Source of the DNA: Pedobacter sp. ASV12
GTDB taxonomy: Bacteria > Bacteroidota > Bacteroidia > Sphingobacteriales > Sphingobacteriaceae
Reading direction: 5' to 3'
Length of the DNA stretch: 35,434 nt
Assembly (NCBI RefSeq): GCF_016429155.1
Contig: NZ_JAELUC010000036.1
Location: forward strand, 1 to 35,434
Shown piece after piece: positions 7,244 to 16,516 of the stretch. A program made the translations under genes and the position numbers. Under the pieces are notes generated by a model. The model was given only the letters and a program-made list of their open reading frames with translations, was not told where the DNA came from and did no database searches. Positions within the stretch are counted from its first letter, which is position 1; the number at the start of each line of letters is the position of its first letter.

Positions 7244-8503
7244 CTAATAATCTACATGGTAATCTTTAGGGAAATGTTCGCCTTTCCAGGCTTTTTTAGC
7301 AGTCCAATCGGTTGCCGGATCGGCCCAGAAAGGATCGGAGGCTGGCAGGCCCAGAGGCAGGAAAGACAAGGTGGCCATATACAAGCTGCCTGTAGAAGTA
7401 TAGTAATCGGCTATGTTCGGGTCGCTGCCACAAAAGCCCAGTTGCAACCAGCCCTTGTCGTCAAAGGTGCCTTTGGTTTCGTACATGTTCTGTTTTACCT
7501 TGGTTAGTGCGCAACGTACCTGGGCAGGCTTAATGTCTTGAGGCAACTTTTTCATCAAAGCCAACTGGCTCAAAGCTTGAAAACTGCCAGTTCTATAGGT
7601 GATTGACCGGCCGATAGGCGGAAAAGTTCCTTCTGGCGAAATCATCCGCTCCTGCCCCACGCCATAGCGCTGCATTCTTTTCAGCGCCAAATCGTACTGT
7701 GCCTGTGTTGCCATGCCGTGTTGTAGCATTACAGCTACGGTATCAACCATCATCGGGTGGATAACGAACGAATTATAGTAGTCGAAAGCCAAATTTGGCC
7801 CGTCGCCGTACCAGCCATCACCTTTGTACCATTCGTTAAGCTTGGTTACGCCTTGTTTTAGGCGTGCTTCGTCGTATTGCTCGCCTATCGACATTAAAAA
7901 TGCTTCGGTAATCGAGCCGAACAAAAGCCAGTTGTTGTTAAAGGGCTTGCGGTTGCGCAACGATTTGAATGCAGCCACAATTGCCTGTTTGGTGACTGGC
8001 TTAAGCGGTTTCCACAAGGCTTCGGGAGCACGCAAAAAAGTTTGTGCCAAATAGGCCGAATCGACAATGGGCTGATAGTCTTTTTCAAAATTAAGCTGAT
8101 CTGGACTGTTCGGCGCAAAGCAGCTGTCTAATCCCTGAACAGCCAAATCCCTCATTTTTTTGCGTTGCTTTCCTTCTGCGGTAGCATCATCGGGCAAAGC
8201 CAGCCAAGGTGCAATGCCAGCATAGGTACGGCCCACGGCTTCTAAATAGGTCACGCTTGCCGAACGCGAATCGAAGGTGGGCGACTTAACCACCACCATG
8301 TTCTGTTTCAGTTTTCCCTCGGCCAAATTAGCCACCACCGGATAGGCGATTTTATAAAGCAACTGATACCAGTAGGTTCTGTCGTCGGTGGGTTTAACTG
8401 TTTTTTCTTTGTCCAAAGCCTCACTGGCCATGATTTTAGTTGGGCTCATGAACGCCAACAAACCCGAAAACGAGAGCGTTCCGATAAAATTTCTTCTTTC
8501 CAT
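7244..8503 (-). CDS. DUF2264 domain protein (putative exo-glycosidase, GH154-like)
   Basis: The 419-residue protein begins with a twin-arginine-like signal (M-E-R-R-N-F-I-G) and hydrophobic stretch, so export through Tat or Sec is likely. The mature part matches the DUF2264 family: T-Y-L-E-A-V-G-R-T-Y-A-G-I-A-P-W-L near the start, N-N-W-L-L-F-G in the middle, then G-D-G-W-Y-G-D-G-P-N-L-A-F-D-Y-Y-N-S-F-V-I-H-P and F-P-P-I-G-R-S-I-T-Y-R. The fold is an alpha/alpha toroid. My recollection is that CAZy places related proteins in GH154, where beta-glucuronidase activity has been reported; that assignment is not proven here. It is the last gene of the PUL operon, one base after the GH88 stop (TAATATG), which suggests joint action on uronic-acid-containing oligosaccharides. 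Confidence 0.8.
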   Translation of the reverse strand: MERRNFIGTLSFSGLLAFMSPTKIMASEALDKEKTVKPTDDRTYWYQLLYKIAYPVVANLAEGKLKQNMVVVKSPTFDSRSASVTYLEAVGRTYAGIAPWLALPDDATAEGKQRKKMRDLAVQGLDSCFAPNSPDQLNFEKDYQPIVDSAYLAQTFLRAPEALWKPLKPVTKQAIVAAFKSLRNRKPFNNNWLLFGSITEAFLMSIGEQYDEARLKQGVTKLNEWYKGDGWYGDGPNLAFDYYNSFVIHPMMVDTVAVMLQHGMATQAQYDLALKRMQRYGVGQERMISPEGTFPPIGRSITYRTGSFQALSQLALMKKLPQDIKPAQVRCALTKVKQNMYETKGTFDDKGWLQLGFCGSDPNIADYYTSTGSLYMATLSFLPLGLPASDPFWADPATDWTAKKAWKGEHFPKDYHVDY

Positions 8504-8504
8504 A

Positions 8505-9695
8505 TTATAAATACCAGTTCTTATATCTTAAAAGTGCCTCTAAATAGTAATAGTCGGCATAGGTTAAAGGTACATCAACTTCCGATTTTGAAGGCAAGGC
8601 ACCCACGCTGTGTTTCAGCAAAAAGCCCCCATTGGTGCCAGCTTTGGCGGTGTATTGCTCATCAGACAGGGACACCAGCATCTTTTTTGCATTTTCAACA
8701 TAGAAAGCCTGTTCTTTTTTATTGCCGTATTGTCCCAGCTCAAGCAATGCCGAGGCAATGATTGCGCCTGCAGAAGCATCGCGATAGGTATTCGGCATAT
8801 CAGGCGCATTAAAATCCCAATACGGAATACCATCGGCAGGCAAAGCAGGATTTTTAAGGATAAAATCGGCGATATGCTTGGCTTGTTCCAAATAGCGGTT
8901 GTCTTTGGTAAAACGATACATCATGGTGTAGCCATACAACCCCCAAGCCTGCCCCCTAGCCCAAGCCGATTCGTCGGCAGCACCTTGGGCAGTTGCTTTT
9001 TTTACCACATTGCCATTGCTCATGTCGTAATCTACTACGTGATAAGAGCTGTAGTCTTTACGGAAATGGTTTTTGAGCGTTGCATCGGCATGGTTCAGTG
9101 CAATCTGCCTCAATTTTTGATCGCCCCCATTTTCGCTTACCCATAGCAGCAGCTCAAGGTTCATCATGTTGTCGATAATTACAGGTCCTTTCCAGGTTTT
9201 GCTCGCATTCCACGACTGGATTACTTTGGCATTGGGCCTGTAGCGGGTAACCAACGAAGCCGCCGCCGTATCGAGCGTAGGCCTGTAAAGCGGATCATGG
9301 GTAATGCGATAGGCGTTGCCGAAGCTGCAATACATCATAAAACCCAAATCGTGGTTGCCGGTATAATGCTTTTCCTTTTCGAGTATGGCCAACCTTTTTT
9401 TGGCTTCGCTCAAAGTGGCGGTATCTTTGGTATACTCGTAAATATACAACAGACTTCCGGGATAGAACCCGCTGCACCACCATTGCGTGTCGCTGCTTTC
9501 CCATTTGTTTTTAGCGGCATAATAGGTTTGGGGCATACGCGTAGCCGGTGTATGTTGGCCCAACAATTGGTATTGCTGCTGCGCCAGCTTAAATTGCCTG
9601 TCTATCAGATCGGCCATGGCCCTGTCTTTTACCTGTGCAAAACTTGGCGACAAAGCTATAACCAACAGGAGTATTAAATTTATTCTTTTTATCAT
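8505..9695 (-). CDS. GH88 family unsaturated glucuronyl hydrolase
   Basis: From the Met at 9695 the protein has 396 residues with a Sec signal peptide (M-I-K-R-I-N-L-I-L-L-L-V-I-A-L, cleavage near S-F-A-Q). An in-frame Met at 9740 would place 15 polar residues before the signal and overlap the upstream gene. GH88 motifs follow in order: D-T-Q-W-W-C-S-G-F-Y-P-G, N-H-D-L-G-F-M-M-Y, I-I-D-N-M-M-N-L-E-L-L-L-W, S-A-W-A-R-G-Q-A-W-G-L-Y-G, and Y-W-D-F-N-A-P-x-x-P-N-T-Y-R-D-A-S-A-G. These enzymes hydrate the double bond of delta-4,5-unsaturated uronic acids left by polysaccharide lyases. No lyase is present in this window, so its product supplier is elsewhere or its substrate differs. It is probably periplasmic. 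Confidence 0.88.
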   Translation of the reverse strand: MIKRINLILLLVIALSPSFAQVKDRAMADLIDRQFKLAQQQYQLLGQHTPATRMPQTYYAAKNKWESSDTQWWCSGFYPGSLLYIYEYTKDTATLSEAKKRLAILEKEKHYTGNHDLGFMMYCSFGNAYRITHDPLYRPTLDTAAASLVTRYRPNAKVIQSWNASKTWKGPVIIDNMMNLELLLWVSENGGDQKLRQIALNHADATLKNHFRKDYSSYHVVDYDMSNGNVVKKATAQGAADESAWARGQAWGLYGYTMMYRFTKDNRYLEQAKHIADFILKNPALPADGIPYWDFNAPDMPNTYRDASAGAIIASALLELGQYGNKKEQAFYVENAKKMLVSLSDEQYTAKAGTNGGFLLKHSVGALPSKSEVDVPLTYADYYYLEALLRYKNWYL

Positions 9696-9726
9696 TTTTG
9701 TAGTAATTGCAATTAATATATAGGGT

Positions 9727-11220
9727 TTAGGTTTTGGCATCGCCGAAAGTGCTCTGCTTTTTGTTGGTTTTTTCCATGTCGATGGTCATAACATAAGGTT
9801 GCTTAGGGCTGAAACCATCAGGGAGGACTACATCGTAGTACAGGTTTTTATCGCGATCCATACCCATATCTATGCGTTTTACCGACAGTTTCTTGCCAGC
9901 TACGGTTACTTGTTTAGGTTCGTCGGCATAATCGCGCGGAATAGCCAGGCGCAACACCTTATTTACCGGCTGGTTGAATACGGTTAAAAAGAGCTGCTGC
10001 CCTTTTTTGGTGTAATAGCCATAATCAGGTTTGGGCAAGCCGGCATAACGTGTACCATAGATGGCTTCACTGTTTTGGCCTACCCATTGCCCCAACTGCT
10101 GCGCAATATTTCCTTCTTCGGGCCTGATGTTGCCCTTGCCATCGGGACCGAAATTGATCACCAGATTGCCATTCATCGAAACTGCCTGCATCAGCATCTG
10201 GCTCAAATCGGAAGCGGTTTTAACATATGACGATTTCCAGTCGGAGTTATAGCCCCATTGATTTGGCGGAATGGTCATTACACAATCCCAATCTCTACCG
10301 GCTACCACATCATAGCTGGCCGGCAATTTACGCTCCCAGCCTTGTTCGTAATCGCCCATCAGTTTATTATTGCTATCAAAATGGCGCTTGCCGTTCTCAT
10401 CGGCCCTGAAACGGCTGCCAATAATGAGGCCTGGATGAATTTTGCGCAGCTCTTTTTCCAGTGCATCGGTAAAACCGGCCTGTTTAATCCAAGCCTGGTC
10501 CCAGGTGCCATCAAACCAAAAGCCCTTGGTGCTTGGATATCGCTCGAGCAATTCGAGCAGCTGGTTTTTGGTAAACTGCTTAAAATCTTCATAAGCCAAG
10601 CTGTCTTTTTCGGTTTTGGGCGCTGCGCTGCGGTAACCCGGATGGTTCCAATCGATAATCGAAAAATACAGGTACACATCAATCCCTTCGGCATTATAGG
10701 CATCAACCACCTGTTTTACGATATCCTTTTTGTAAGGGGTATTTTTAATGGTGTATTCGGTGTATTTGCTCGGCCACAAGCAAAAACCATCGTGGTGCTT
10801 GGTGGTAAAAATCAAATATTTTGCCCCCATGTCCTTGGCTTGCTTGGCCCATTTTTTGGCATCAAAATCGACCGGATTAAACTGTTTGTACAGGTTGTCG
10901 TAGGTTTCTTTCCAGTTGGCAGGGGCACCATTGCCTCCCCAAGACCTGATCCATTCGGCGGCCCCATTGTAGCTCTTGCCTTCCCAATGGCCGCCCGGAA
11001 TGGCATAAACGCCCCAGTGGATAAACTGGCCCAAGCCGTAGTCGCGCCAACGTTCCATTTCGGCGTCGTTTCTGTTGCCGGTACGATGGGCGCCATATTT
11101 TAACGGAATAGTGTCGGTTTTAACCACAGCTGTTTGCTGGGCCATGGCCGTACTCCCGCCTATGGCAAGCGCCACAAGACACGCTAATTTTAGTTTTCGA
11201 AGTTGAGGTGTTGTTTTCAT
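9727..11220 (-). CDS. GH29 alpha-L-fucosidase (first of two)
   Basis: The 497-residue protein has a signal peptide ending in T-A-M-A-Q. GH29 hallmarks are G-L-G-Q-F-I-H-W-G-V-Y near 62-72, the K-H-H-D-G-F substrate-binding histidines at 141-146, Y-L-Y-F-S-I-I-D-W, and the nucleophile motif G-F-W-F-D-G with Asp237. A beta-sandwich C-terminal domain follows from about residue 400. Members release alpha-linked L-fucose from glycans with retention. It differs clearly from the second GH29 of this locus (W-F-D-G here, W-F-D-T there), so the two probably serve different linkages. It lies 19 bases after the GH95-like stop and 31 bases before the GH88 start. Periplasmic or surface location cannot be separated by sequence alone. 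Confidence 0.92.
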   Translation of the reverse strand: MKTTPQLRKLKLACLVALAIGGSTAMAQQTAVVKTDTIPLKYGAHRTGNRNDAEMERWRDYGLGQFIHWGVYAIPGGHWEGKSYNGAAEWIRSWGGNGAPANWKETYDNLYKQFNPVDFDAKKWAKQAKDMGAKYLIFTTKHHDGFCLWPSKYTEYTIKNTPYKKDIVKQVVDAYNAEGIDVYLYFSIIDWNHPGYRSAAPKTEKDSLAYEDFKQFTKNQLLELLERYPSTKGFWFDGTWDQAWIKQAGFTDALEKELRKIHPGLIIGSRFRADENGKRHFDSNNKLMGDYEQGWERKLPASYDVVAGRDWDCVMTIPPNQWGYNSDWKSSYVKTASDLSQMLMQAVSMNGNLVINFGPDGKGNIRPEEGNIAQQLGQWVGQNSEAIYGTRYAGLPKPDYGYYTKKGQQLFLTVFNQPVNKVLRLAIPRDYADEPKQVTVAGKKLSVKRIDMGMDRDKNLYYDVVLPDGFSPKQPYVMTIDMEKTNKKQSTFGDAKT

Positions 11221-11239
11221 ATAAATTTCAGATGTGCTG

Positions 11240-13489
11240 TTACTTGGTTTTGCCTTTGTTCAATCCCCATTGCCAGTCTTTGTAAAACTCGTAGGCTACG
11301 GGAAAAATCATTTTGTTGGTATCTTTTGAGGCGAAAAATTCGATGATTTGGCCAGGTTCGGTTTCGAAAGTAAGGAGCTGCTTACCCTCCAACTGTGTGT
11401 GCTTCAATGATGGCGCCTTGCCTTTGTCGCTTTTTACCACCAGCGGTTTGAGCGTAGTTTGCAACGTACAGGTACCACCAATTTTGCTTTTGATCTTGAT
11501 GTAGGTAGTATTGCCATTTTCTAGCTTGGCCGACACTTCGAAGGCGCCTACGGCCAACAACTGATCAAATGCCGCATTTTTCCAGGCAACAGGTATAGCC
11601 GGAAAAACCCGGATCTTACCGCCCCACGACTGGAGCAGCATTTCCTGCACCGAGGTCAAAGCCGACAAAGGAGTTTCGATTACCGGGCCTGATTCTTCGT
11701 AAAGCGTATTCGGCCTGATGTATTTATCGAACAGCTGGTTGAGCATGTCGTAAGCCAGATCGCCTTTGCCCATGCTGGCATACATCGATGCGGCACCCGT
11801 AAAAGTGTAACCCTGCAGGGCTCCTTTGAGCGATAGCCAGTGCTGGATAGATTTTTCGATAACCTCATGATTTTTAGGGTCATCCCAATTCACCAAATGA
11901 TAGGGATAAATCATCATCAAGTGCGAATAATGGCGATGTGAGCTTTCTAGGGCCACATCTTTTCCAATCATAAACCCGGTTTCGTTTTGCGGATATGGAG
12001 TCAGGTTGGTTTTGATTGCTTTCCACTTGGCAGCATCCTTATCTTTCAGCCCAAGCTCGTTGTTAATCGCCATGAGCGTATTTAACGCCCAATTTAAAGA
12101 GGCCAGACCATAGTTGGCATCTACGGCACTTTTATATTCGGGCGAAAACGATTCGCGCAGATGGTAAATGCCTTGCTCGTCTTTTGTCAATACATGGATC
12201 AAGAAATTAGTGCTCCTTTTGAGCAAGGGATAGATTTTATCCTTAAGCGTAGCCCGATCGCCGGTATACAAATAATACTGGTAGTAATAAAAAAGGGTCC
12301 AGGTCAGGTTTGCCGATTCAAAGCTGCCTTTTTCTATTTCGGCTTCGCTTATTTTGCTTACCAGGTTATAAGATGACGACCGGCCGATGGCGGCCGCGTC
12401 GTTTTGCCAGGCTTTGGGCACATTTTCAATCAGGTTGTTCTGATAGCGGTTCAGGGCCTCGAACAAAGGCTCGGCCAGCTCTACATGGTTAGAAGTGAAC
12501 AGGGGCGAATAAGTGAGCTGTGTATTCAAATTCCACCAAATGGCAGGCCAAGGCGTAGGATTGGTCCAGGGTCCCATCAGGTCTATCATGGGCTTGGTTG
12601 GGCGCGTTAAGGCCGCCAACTTGTACAATTGCGCCCAATAAAAGGTTTCCATACGCTTATCGGGTACCGAAACAAAACTTTTAGGATAGTAATTGCGCCA
12701 CCAATTTTCGTGTTCGGCAAAATTGGCACTGCTTTTTTGGAAACCGATTAGGTTTTGCTGAGCTAGGACTGCCTCCTCCCTGCTGTTGTCTTCGTCATAG
12801 CCAATACTGATCATGGTTTGGGCGTGTTGATTATCGGAAATAGTTTGATAAACCGTTGAATAGCCGCCACCATTAAGCAAGGCTTGATGATAAATGGTGA
12901 ACCCGCTATTCGTTGTTTTTTCGATAGGTGGATTTGGTGCGAAAGCTGCAGGCTTGTCTTTAGGATAGCTTTGCAAAAAACGCGGACTGATGCTGGGCTC
13001 GGGTACAAACTCCAACTGCGGCTGTTCTTTTCCCCTACCTTGCAAATCGATGGTAATGACGTCTTTTACGGCCGATACATAGGCCATAAACTGAACCTCG
13101 CCCGAGTCGGTGGTCAATTTTCCTTCGGCCATTGCCCTGTAGATATCGAGCTTGGCCGTAGCAGTTAAAATACGGCCCTTGGTTACGAGTTTAAAATAGC
13201 CAATGGGCAAACGGGCCTGCGTGTAAAGCTTGCTCGCTGCTGGATATAGCGCCACACGATTATCGGTTACATCGCTACGGCCAATGGCGAAACGCAGCGC
13301 TTCTTTTTCGGGCTGATAAATGTTAACGCCCAGCAAGCCATTGCCCAGCAGGACACCGCTGTAATAGTTTCGGCCAATGGCATCCCATTGCATGGCTTGT
13401 TGGTCCATAAACGATGACCAATTGAGGCGCTGGGCTTTGGCTACAAAACCGGTGGCCGATAAGCAGATCAAAAAAAGCCATCTTCTCAT
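11240..13489 (-). CDS. GH95-like glycosidase (alpha-L-fucosidase / galactosidase type)
   Basis: The 749-residue protein has a signal peptide ending in A-K-A-Q. The N-terminal domain includes the GH95-type L-L-G-N-G-L-L-G-V motif near 47-56. The alpha/alpha-barrel contains W-W-N-L-N-T-Q-L near 318-326, whose N-x-N corresponds to the two asparagines that activate catalytic water in GH95, then R-E-S-F-S-P-E-Y near 445 and S-S-H-R-H-Y-S-H-L near 515, equivalent to the family's H-R-H-x-S-H-L. A beta C-terminal domain follows (I-R-V-F-P-A-I-P, then V-G-A-F-E-V-S-A). GH95 enzymes invert alpha-1,2-fucosyl or related L-galactosyl linkages. The start overlaps the GH20 stop by one base (TAATG), coupling their translation. 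Confidence 0.85.
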   Translation of the reverse strand: MRRWLFLICLSATGFVAKAQRLNWSSFMDQQAMQWDAIGRNYYSGVLLGNGLLGVNIYQPEKEALRFAIGRSDVTDNRVALYPAASKLYTQARLPIGYFKLVTKGRILTATAKLDIYRAMAEGKLTTDSGEVQFMAYVSAVKDVITIDLQGRGKEQPQLEFVPEPSISPRFLQSYPKDKPAAFAPNPPIEKTTNSGFTIYHQALLNGGGYSTVYQTISDNQHAQTMISIGYDEDNSREEAVLAQQNLIGFQKSSANFAEHENWWRNYYPKSFVSVPDKRMETFYWAQLYKLAALTRPTKPMIDLMGPWTNPTPWPAIWWNLNTQLTYSPLFTSNHVELAEPLFEALNRYQNNLIENVPKAWQNDAAAIGRSSSYNLVSKISEAEIEKGSFESANLTWTLFYYYQYYLYTGDRATLKDKIYPLLKRSTNFLIHVLTKDEQGIYHLRESFSPEYKSAVDANYGLASLNWALNTLMAINNELGLKDKDAAKWKAIKTNLTPYPQNETGFMIGKDVALESSHRHYSHLMMIYPYHLVNWDDPKNHEVIEKSIQHWLSLKGALQGYTFTGAASMYASMGKGDLAYDMLNQLFDKYIRPNTLYEESGPVIETPLSALTSVQEMLLQSWGGKIRVFPAIPVAWKNAAFDQLLAVGAFEVSAKLENGNTTYIKIKSKIGGTCTLQTTLKPLVVKSDKGKAPSLKHTQLEGKQLLTFETEPGQIIEFFASKDTNKMIFPVAYEFYKDWQWGLNKGKTK

Positions 13490-15087
13490 TAGTCTTTATA
13501 ATTTAGCGGCAGCCTGCGCTTGCTGGCCGGCTCGGGGGTTTGTATGGGGTTAAAAGGATTATAAAAGTTCAATCCAGCCTTTTTATACCAATCGATATGG
13601 ATTTTTACCTGATCTAGAAACTGTTCGTCGTTTCTAGCTGCCGGCGCTGTCCAGGCCGCAGCGGCCAAGGCCGCCAAACGCGGAAACACCAGGTAATCGA
13701 AGCGTTGCTCGTTCTGAACGGTTTCTGTCCACAGGTTGGCCTGCAACCCCAAAACAGTTGTGGTAGGTTTGCTGGTGAAGGCAGCCACATCAAAATGGTA
13801 CACTGCAAGCAGGTCGTTGAATTTGCCATCCCACTTGCGGCCATGCTGATGGCTTTTGTCCTGAACAAAATCGAAATATAAAGGCAATCGCGGGCAGAGC
13901 ACCGTAGCATAGCCTTTATCTAGCGCTTGTTCCAGCTGGATTGGCTTATCATGGCGCCACCAAAAGATCACCGTGTTTTCAACGGGCAGGCCGGCATCAA
14001 CCATTTCGTCCCATACCGCCACTTTACCCTGCATGGCGAAAACAGAATCGGCCATGCGTTTCATAAAATAACGTTCTACGGCCAGGTTATTGGCCAAGCC
14101 ATGTTGCTGTTTTAAGGCTGTAATGCCACTATCGGCATTCCATTTTTCGTTGCCAAAGCTTACTTCGTCGCCTCCCAAATGAATGAGGTTTGAAGGAAAC
14201 AGCAGCTGCGTTTCTTGCAGGATATTGGCCAAATAGGCATAGGTTTTTTCCTTGCCGGGATTAAAGGTAAACTCCGGATGGTCTTTAGAGCCGCCGCCGG
14301 TAAAGGCCGGGTAAGCCCTATTGGCCGCCGTAGCATGTCCGGGCATATCAATTTCGGGGATCACTTCTATAAAACGCGTGGCGGCATAGGCCACAATTTC
14401 TTGCACATCGGCCTGGCTGTAATATTGGGCCGGCTCGTTGGGGTCGGTGTAGGTGCCAATGCCTCCAATTAAAGTTAGCATCGGGTATTTTTTAATGGCC
14501 AAGCGCCAGGCTGGCTCATCGGTCAGGTGCCAATGGAAACGGTTGAGCTTGTATAGCGCCATCCAATCGAGCAGGGCCTTTACTTTCTTTTTGCCAAAGA
14601 AGTGCCTCGATTCGTCGAGCATAAAGCCACGCCATTGGTACAACGGTTCATCTTTAATAAGCAATGATGGTATTTTCAGGCTGTTTTTAAATTCGCCAGC
14701 ACCCCGCAACAGCTGCAACAGCGACTGGATGCCATTAAACACGCCATTACCAGTTGGCGCTTCAATCACAATTTGTAAAGGGTTGACGGTTAGCTGATAA
14801 GCCCCTTTAACGCCAGGCTTACCGCTCAGTTTTAAAACAATAGTGGCTTTTTTGTCTTTGCCCGGGTAAAAGTTAAGGCCATACAGCTGAAAAAGGCTGT
14901 GCCTCAAATACTGCTGCTGGCTTTGCAGCTCCTCGCTTAAGGCAAAGACCGTGGTATTTTGATCAAAAGTGAATGTACCTGTCTGTACCGTCACCTGCTT
15001 TGGATAAGGGATAATGGCCAATGGTGCCTGTGCCCTCAGCCCTAGGCCCAGCAGGCCTAAAAAAATCGTGCAGAGGACTTTGTTCAT
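13489..15087 (-). CDS. GH20 beta-N-acetylhexosaminidase
   Basis: The 532-residue protein starts at 15087, where its ATG overlaps the upstream GH29 stop as ATGA; a start 32 codons further up would run deep into that gene and hide the signal peptide (M-N-K-V-L-C-T-I-F-L, cleavage near R-A-Q). The N-terminal GH20b domain (20-150) has I-I-P-Y-P-K. The catalytic barrel begins Y-Q-W-R-G-F-M-L-D-E-S-R-H-F and holds F-H-W-H-L-T-D-E, I-P-E-I-D-M-P-G-H and H-L-G-G-D-E with the Asp307-Glu308 pair of substrate-assisted catalysis. It removes terminal GlcNAc or GalNAc. No extra C-terminal domain is present. With the fucosidases around it, it could trim a fucosylated HexNAc-containing chain. Confidence 0.93.
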   Translation of the reverse strand: MNKVLCTIFLGLLGLGLRAQAPLAIIPYPKQVTVQTGTFTFDQNTTVFALSEELQSQQQYLRHSLFQLYGLNFYPGKDKKATIVLKLSGKPGVKGAYQLTVNPLQIVIEAPTGNGVFNGIQSLLQLLRGAGEFKNSLKIPSLLIKDEPLYQWRGFMLDESRHFFGKKKVKALLDWMALYKLNRFHWHLTDEPAWRLAIKKYPMLTLIGGIGTYTDPNEPAQYYSQADVQEIVAYAATRFIEVIPEIDMPGHATAANRAYPAFTGGGSKDHPEFTFNPGKEKTYAYLANILQETQLLFPSNLIHLGGDEVSFGNEKWNADSGITALKQQHGLANNLAVERYFMKRMADSVFAMQGKVAVWDEMVDAGLPVENTVIFWWRHDKPIQLEQALDKGYATVLCPRLPLYFDFVQDKSHQHGRKWDGKFNDLLAVYHFDVAAFTSKPTTTVLGLQANLWTETVQNEQRFDYLVFPRLAALAAAAWTAPAARNDEQFLDQVKIHIDWYKKAGLNFYNPFNPIQTPEPASKRRLPLNYKD

Positions 15088-16469
15088 TTCAGGTCTATTT
15101 TTAAGGTATATATTGGAATAGGGTTTGTTTTCGAAAAGTCTGCCGGAAGCGTAATGGCTACTCCTTCGGCGGTTTGCTGCCACTCTACTTTTTTACGGCT
15201 ACCCAATAAACCAATGGCTTTTATCGGCATCCCATTTAGGCTTTTGAGCCGTAGCGATTGGTTGTGCCAGCTTCTGAGCAGGGCATATACCGTTCGGCCT
15301 TTGGTGGTAAAAAACACATCGGCTTTGGTAGATTTAGGCGTAGCATCGTGTACGGCATCTTTCATGGTATTTTTATCGTCGGTTTTTGCGGTTTCTTTGT
15401 CATAGCCTTCGGCTGGTAGGCGAAATGGCGAGGTACCGGTAATGGCTTCTTGGTTAATTTTCATCCAGGCGCCAATGGTGTCGAGCCTTTTAACGGCCCA
15501 GTTGGGAAAGGCGCCATTGCCCATCGGCCCTACGTTGAGCAGGAGGTTGCCGTTGTTGGCCACGACATCAATAAGGTTGCGTACCAGCATTTCGGTCGAT
15601 TTCCAGGTACTATCGTGACGGCTATAGCCCCAGTTTTTGCCAATGGTGATGCAGGCTTCCCAGGCTTTTTTCGAAGAGGCATCCAGGGTTTGTTCCGAAA
15701 TGGAAAAATCGCCATAACCACCGCCAATACGATTGTTGACCAGGCATTGTGGCTGCAATTGGGCAACCAGCGCGCGCAATTCGGCGCTTTCCTTTTTGCT
15801 GATCAGTTCGGGTGTATCGAACCACAGCACGCCTATCGGGCCGTAATTGCTTAATAATTCTTTGATTTGAGGTTTTACTTTGCGCTCAAAATAGCGGCTA
15901 AACACCTTGGCATCTTCGTTCGGATAATCCCAGGTATTGCTTCGCCCCGCTTTTACCGGCCAGTTGGTAGGCACATCTGGGTCTTCCCAATCGCGCCCCA
16001 GCGAGTAATACAGGCAGAGCTTGAGGCTGTATTTTTTGCAGGCTGCCGCCAGTTCGGCCAGCGGATCCCGCTTAAATGGGGTTTGTTTTACGATGTTGTA
16101 CTGACTTACCGCCGAATTGTACATGGCAAAACCATCGTGGTGTTTGGTGGTATAAACAATGTATTTCATCCCAGTAGCCTTGGCTTGCTTCACCCAAGTT
16201 TCGGCATTAAATTGGATAGGGTTAAAATCGTTGGCAATGGTGGCATAGGTTTTTACAGGGATGCGTTCGTAGAGCATGAAATGCTCGCCTCCCTTGGCCG
16301 GATGCCCATTCCAATCGCCAGCTGTTTGCGAGTACAAGCCCCAGTGCAAGAACAATCCGAACTTGGCATTTTTAAACCAAGTAAGATCTGGCTTGGCCAT
16401 GGTTTGTGCCATCGTTAAACAGCTCGCCAATACGAAATACAGCAGTATAATCGATTTTTTAATTTTCAT
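15084..16469 (-). CDS. GH29 alpha-L-fucosidase (second of two)
   Basis: The 461-residue protein has a signal peptide (K-K-S-I-I-L-L-Y-F-V-L, cleavage near T-M-A-Q; a nearby L-A-S-C leaves a lipoprotein form possible). GH29 motifs are F-G-L-F-L-H-W-G-L-Y near 37-46, T-T-K-H-H-D-G-F-A-M-Y near 107-117, and V-L-W-F-D-T with nucleophile Asp218. N-N-R-I-G and N-G-N-L-L-L-N-V-G-P are also typical, the latter near residue 310. The C-terminal sandwich is short. It heads the six-gene glycosidase run after a terminator-like hairpin, and its ATG is preceded by an A-A-G-G-A-like ribosome site partly inside an inverted repeat (16480-16496). It probably acts on a linkage other than the partner GH29's. Confidence 0.92.
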   Translation of the reverse strand: MKIKKSIILLYFVLASCLTMAQTMAKPDLTWFKNAKFGLFLHWGLYSQTAGDWNGHPAKGGEHFMLYERIPVKTYATIANDFNPIQFNAETWVKQAKATGMKYIVYTTKHHDGFAMYNSAVSQYNIVKQTPFKRDPLAELAAACKKYSLKLCLYYSLGRDWEDPDVPTNWPVKAGRSNTWDYPNEDAKVFSRYFERKVKPQIKELLSNYGPIGVLWFDTPELISKKESAELRALVAQLQPQCLVNNRIGGGYGDFSISEQTLDASSKKAWEACITIGKNWGYSRHDSTWKSTEMLVRNLIDVVANNGNLLLNVGPMGNGAFPNWAVKRLDTIGAWMKINQEAITGTSPFRLPAEGYDKETAKTDDKNTMKDAVHDATPKSTKADVFFTTKGRTVYALLRSWHNQSLRLKSLNGMPIKAIGLLGSRKKVEWQQTAEGVAITLPADFSKTNPIPIYTLKIDLK

Positions 16470-16479
16470 TTATGTTTTT

Positions 16480-16496
16480 CCTTAGGTAAACTAAGG
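16480..16496 (-). promoter_or_regulatory. Leader hairpin overlapping the GH29 ribosome-binding region
   Basis: CCTTAG and CTAAGG pair perfectly around a 5-base loop. On the leftward strand the second arm leads directly into an AAGGA-like Shine-Dalgarno sequence nine bases before the GH29 ATG at 16469. Folding would hide this site. It may alternatively be part of a transcription-factor site. Confidence 0.35.
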
Positions 16497-16516
16497 CTAA
16501 TATACTTATTTAAAAA

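Noticed and set aside
9696..9740. Earlier start for the GH88 gene
   Set aside because: It adds 15 residues before the signal peptide and overlaps the upstream GH29; the Met at 9695 fits better.
10258..11103. Rightward 281-codon open frame opposite the GH29 gene
   Set aside because: It is antisense to a well-supported fucosidase, has no family match that I can see, and reflects codon bias on the opposite strand.
15088..15183. N-terminal extension of the GH20 gene by 32 codons
   Set aside because: It would lie inside the coding end of the upstream GH29 and precede a clear signal peptide; the ATGA overlap at 15087 is a far better start.
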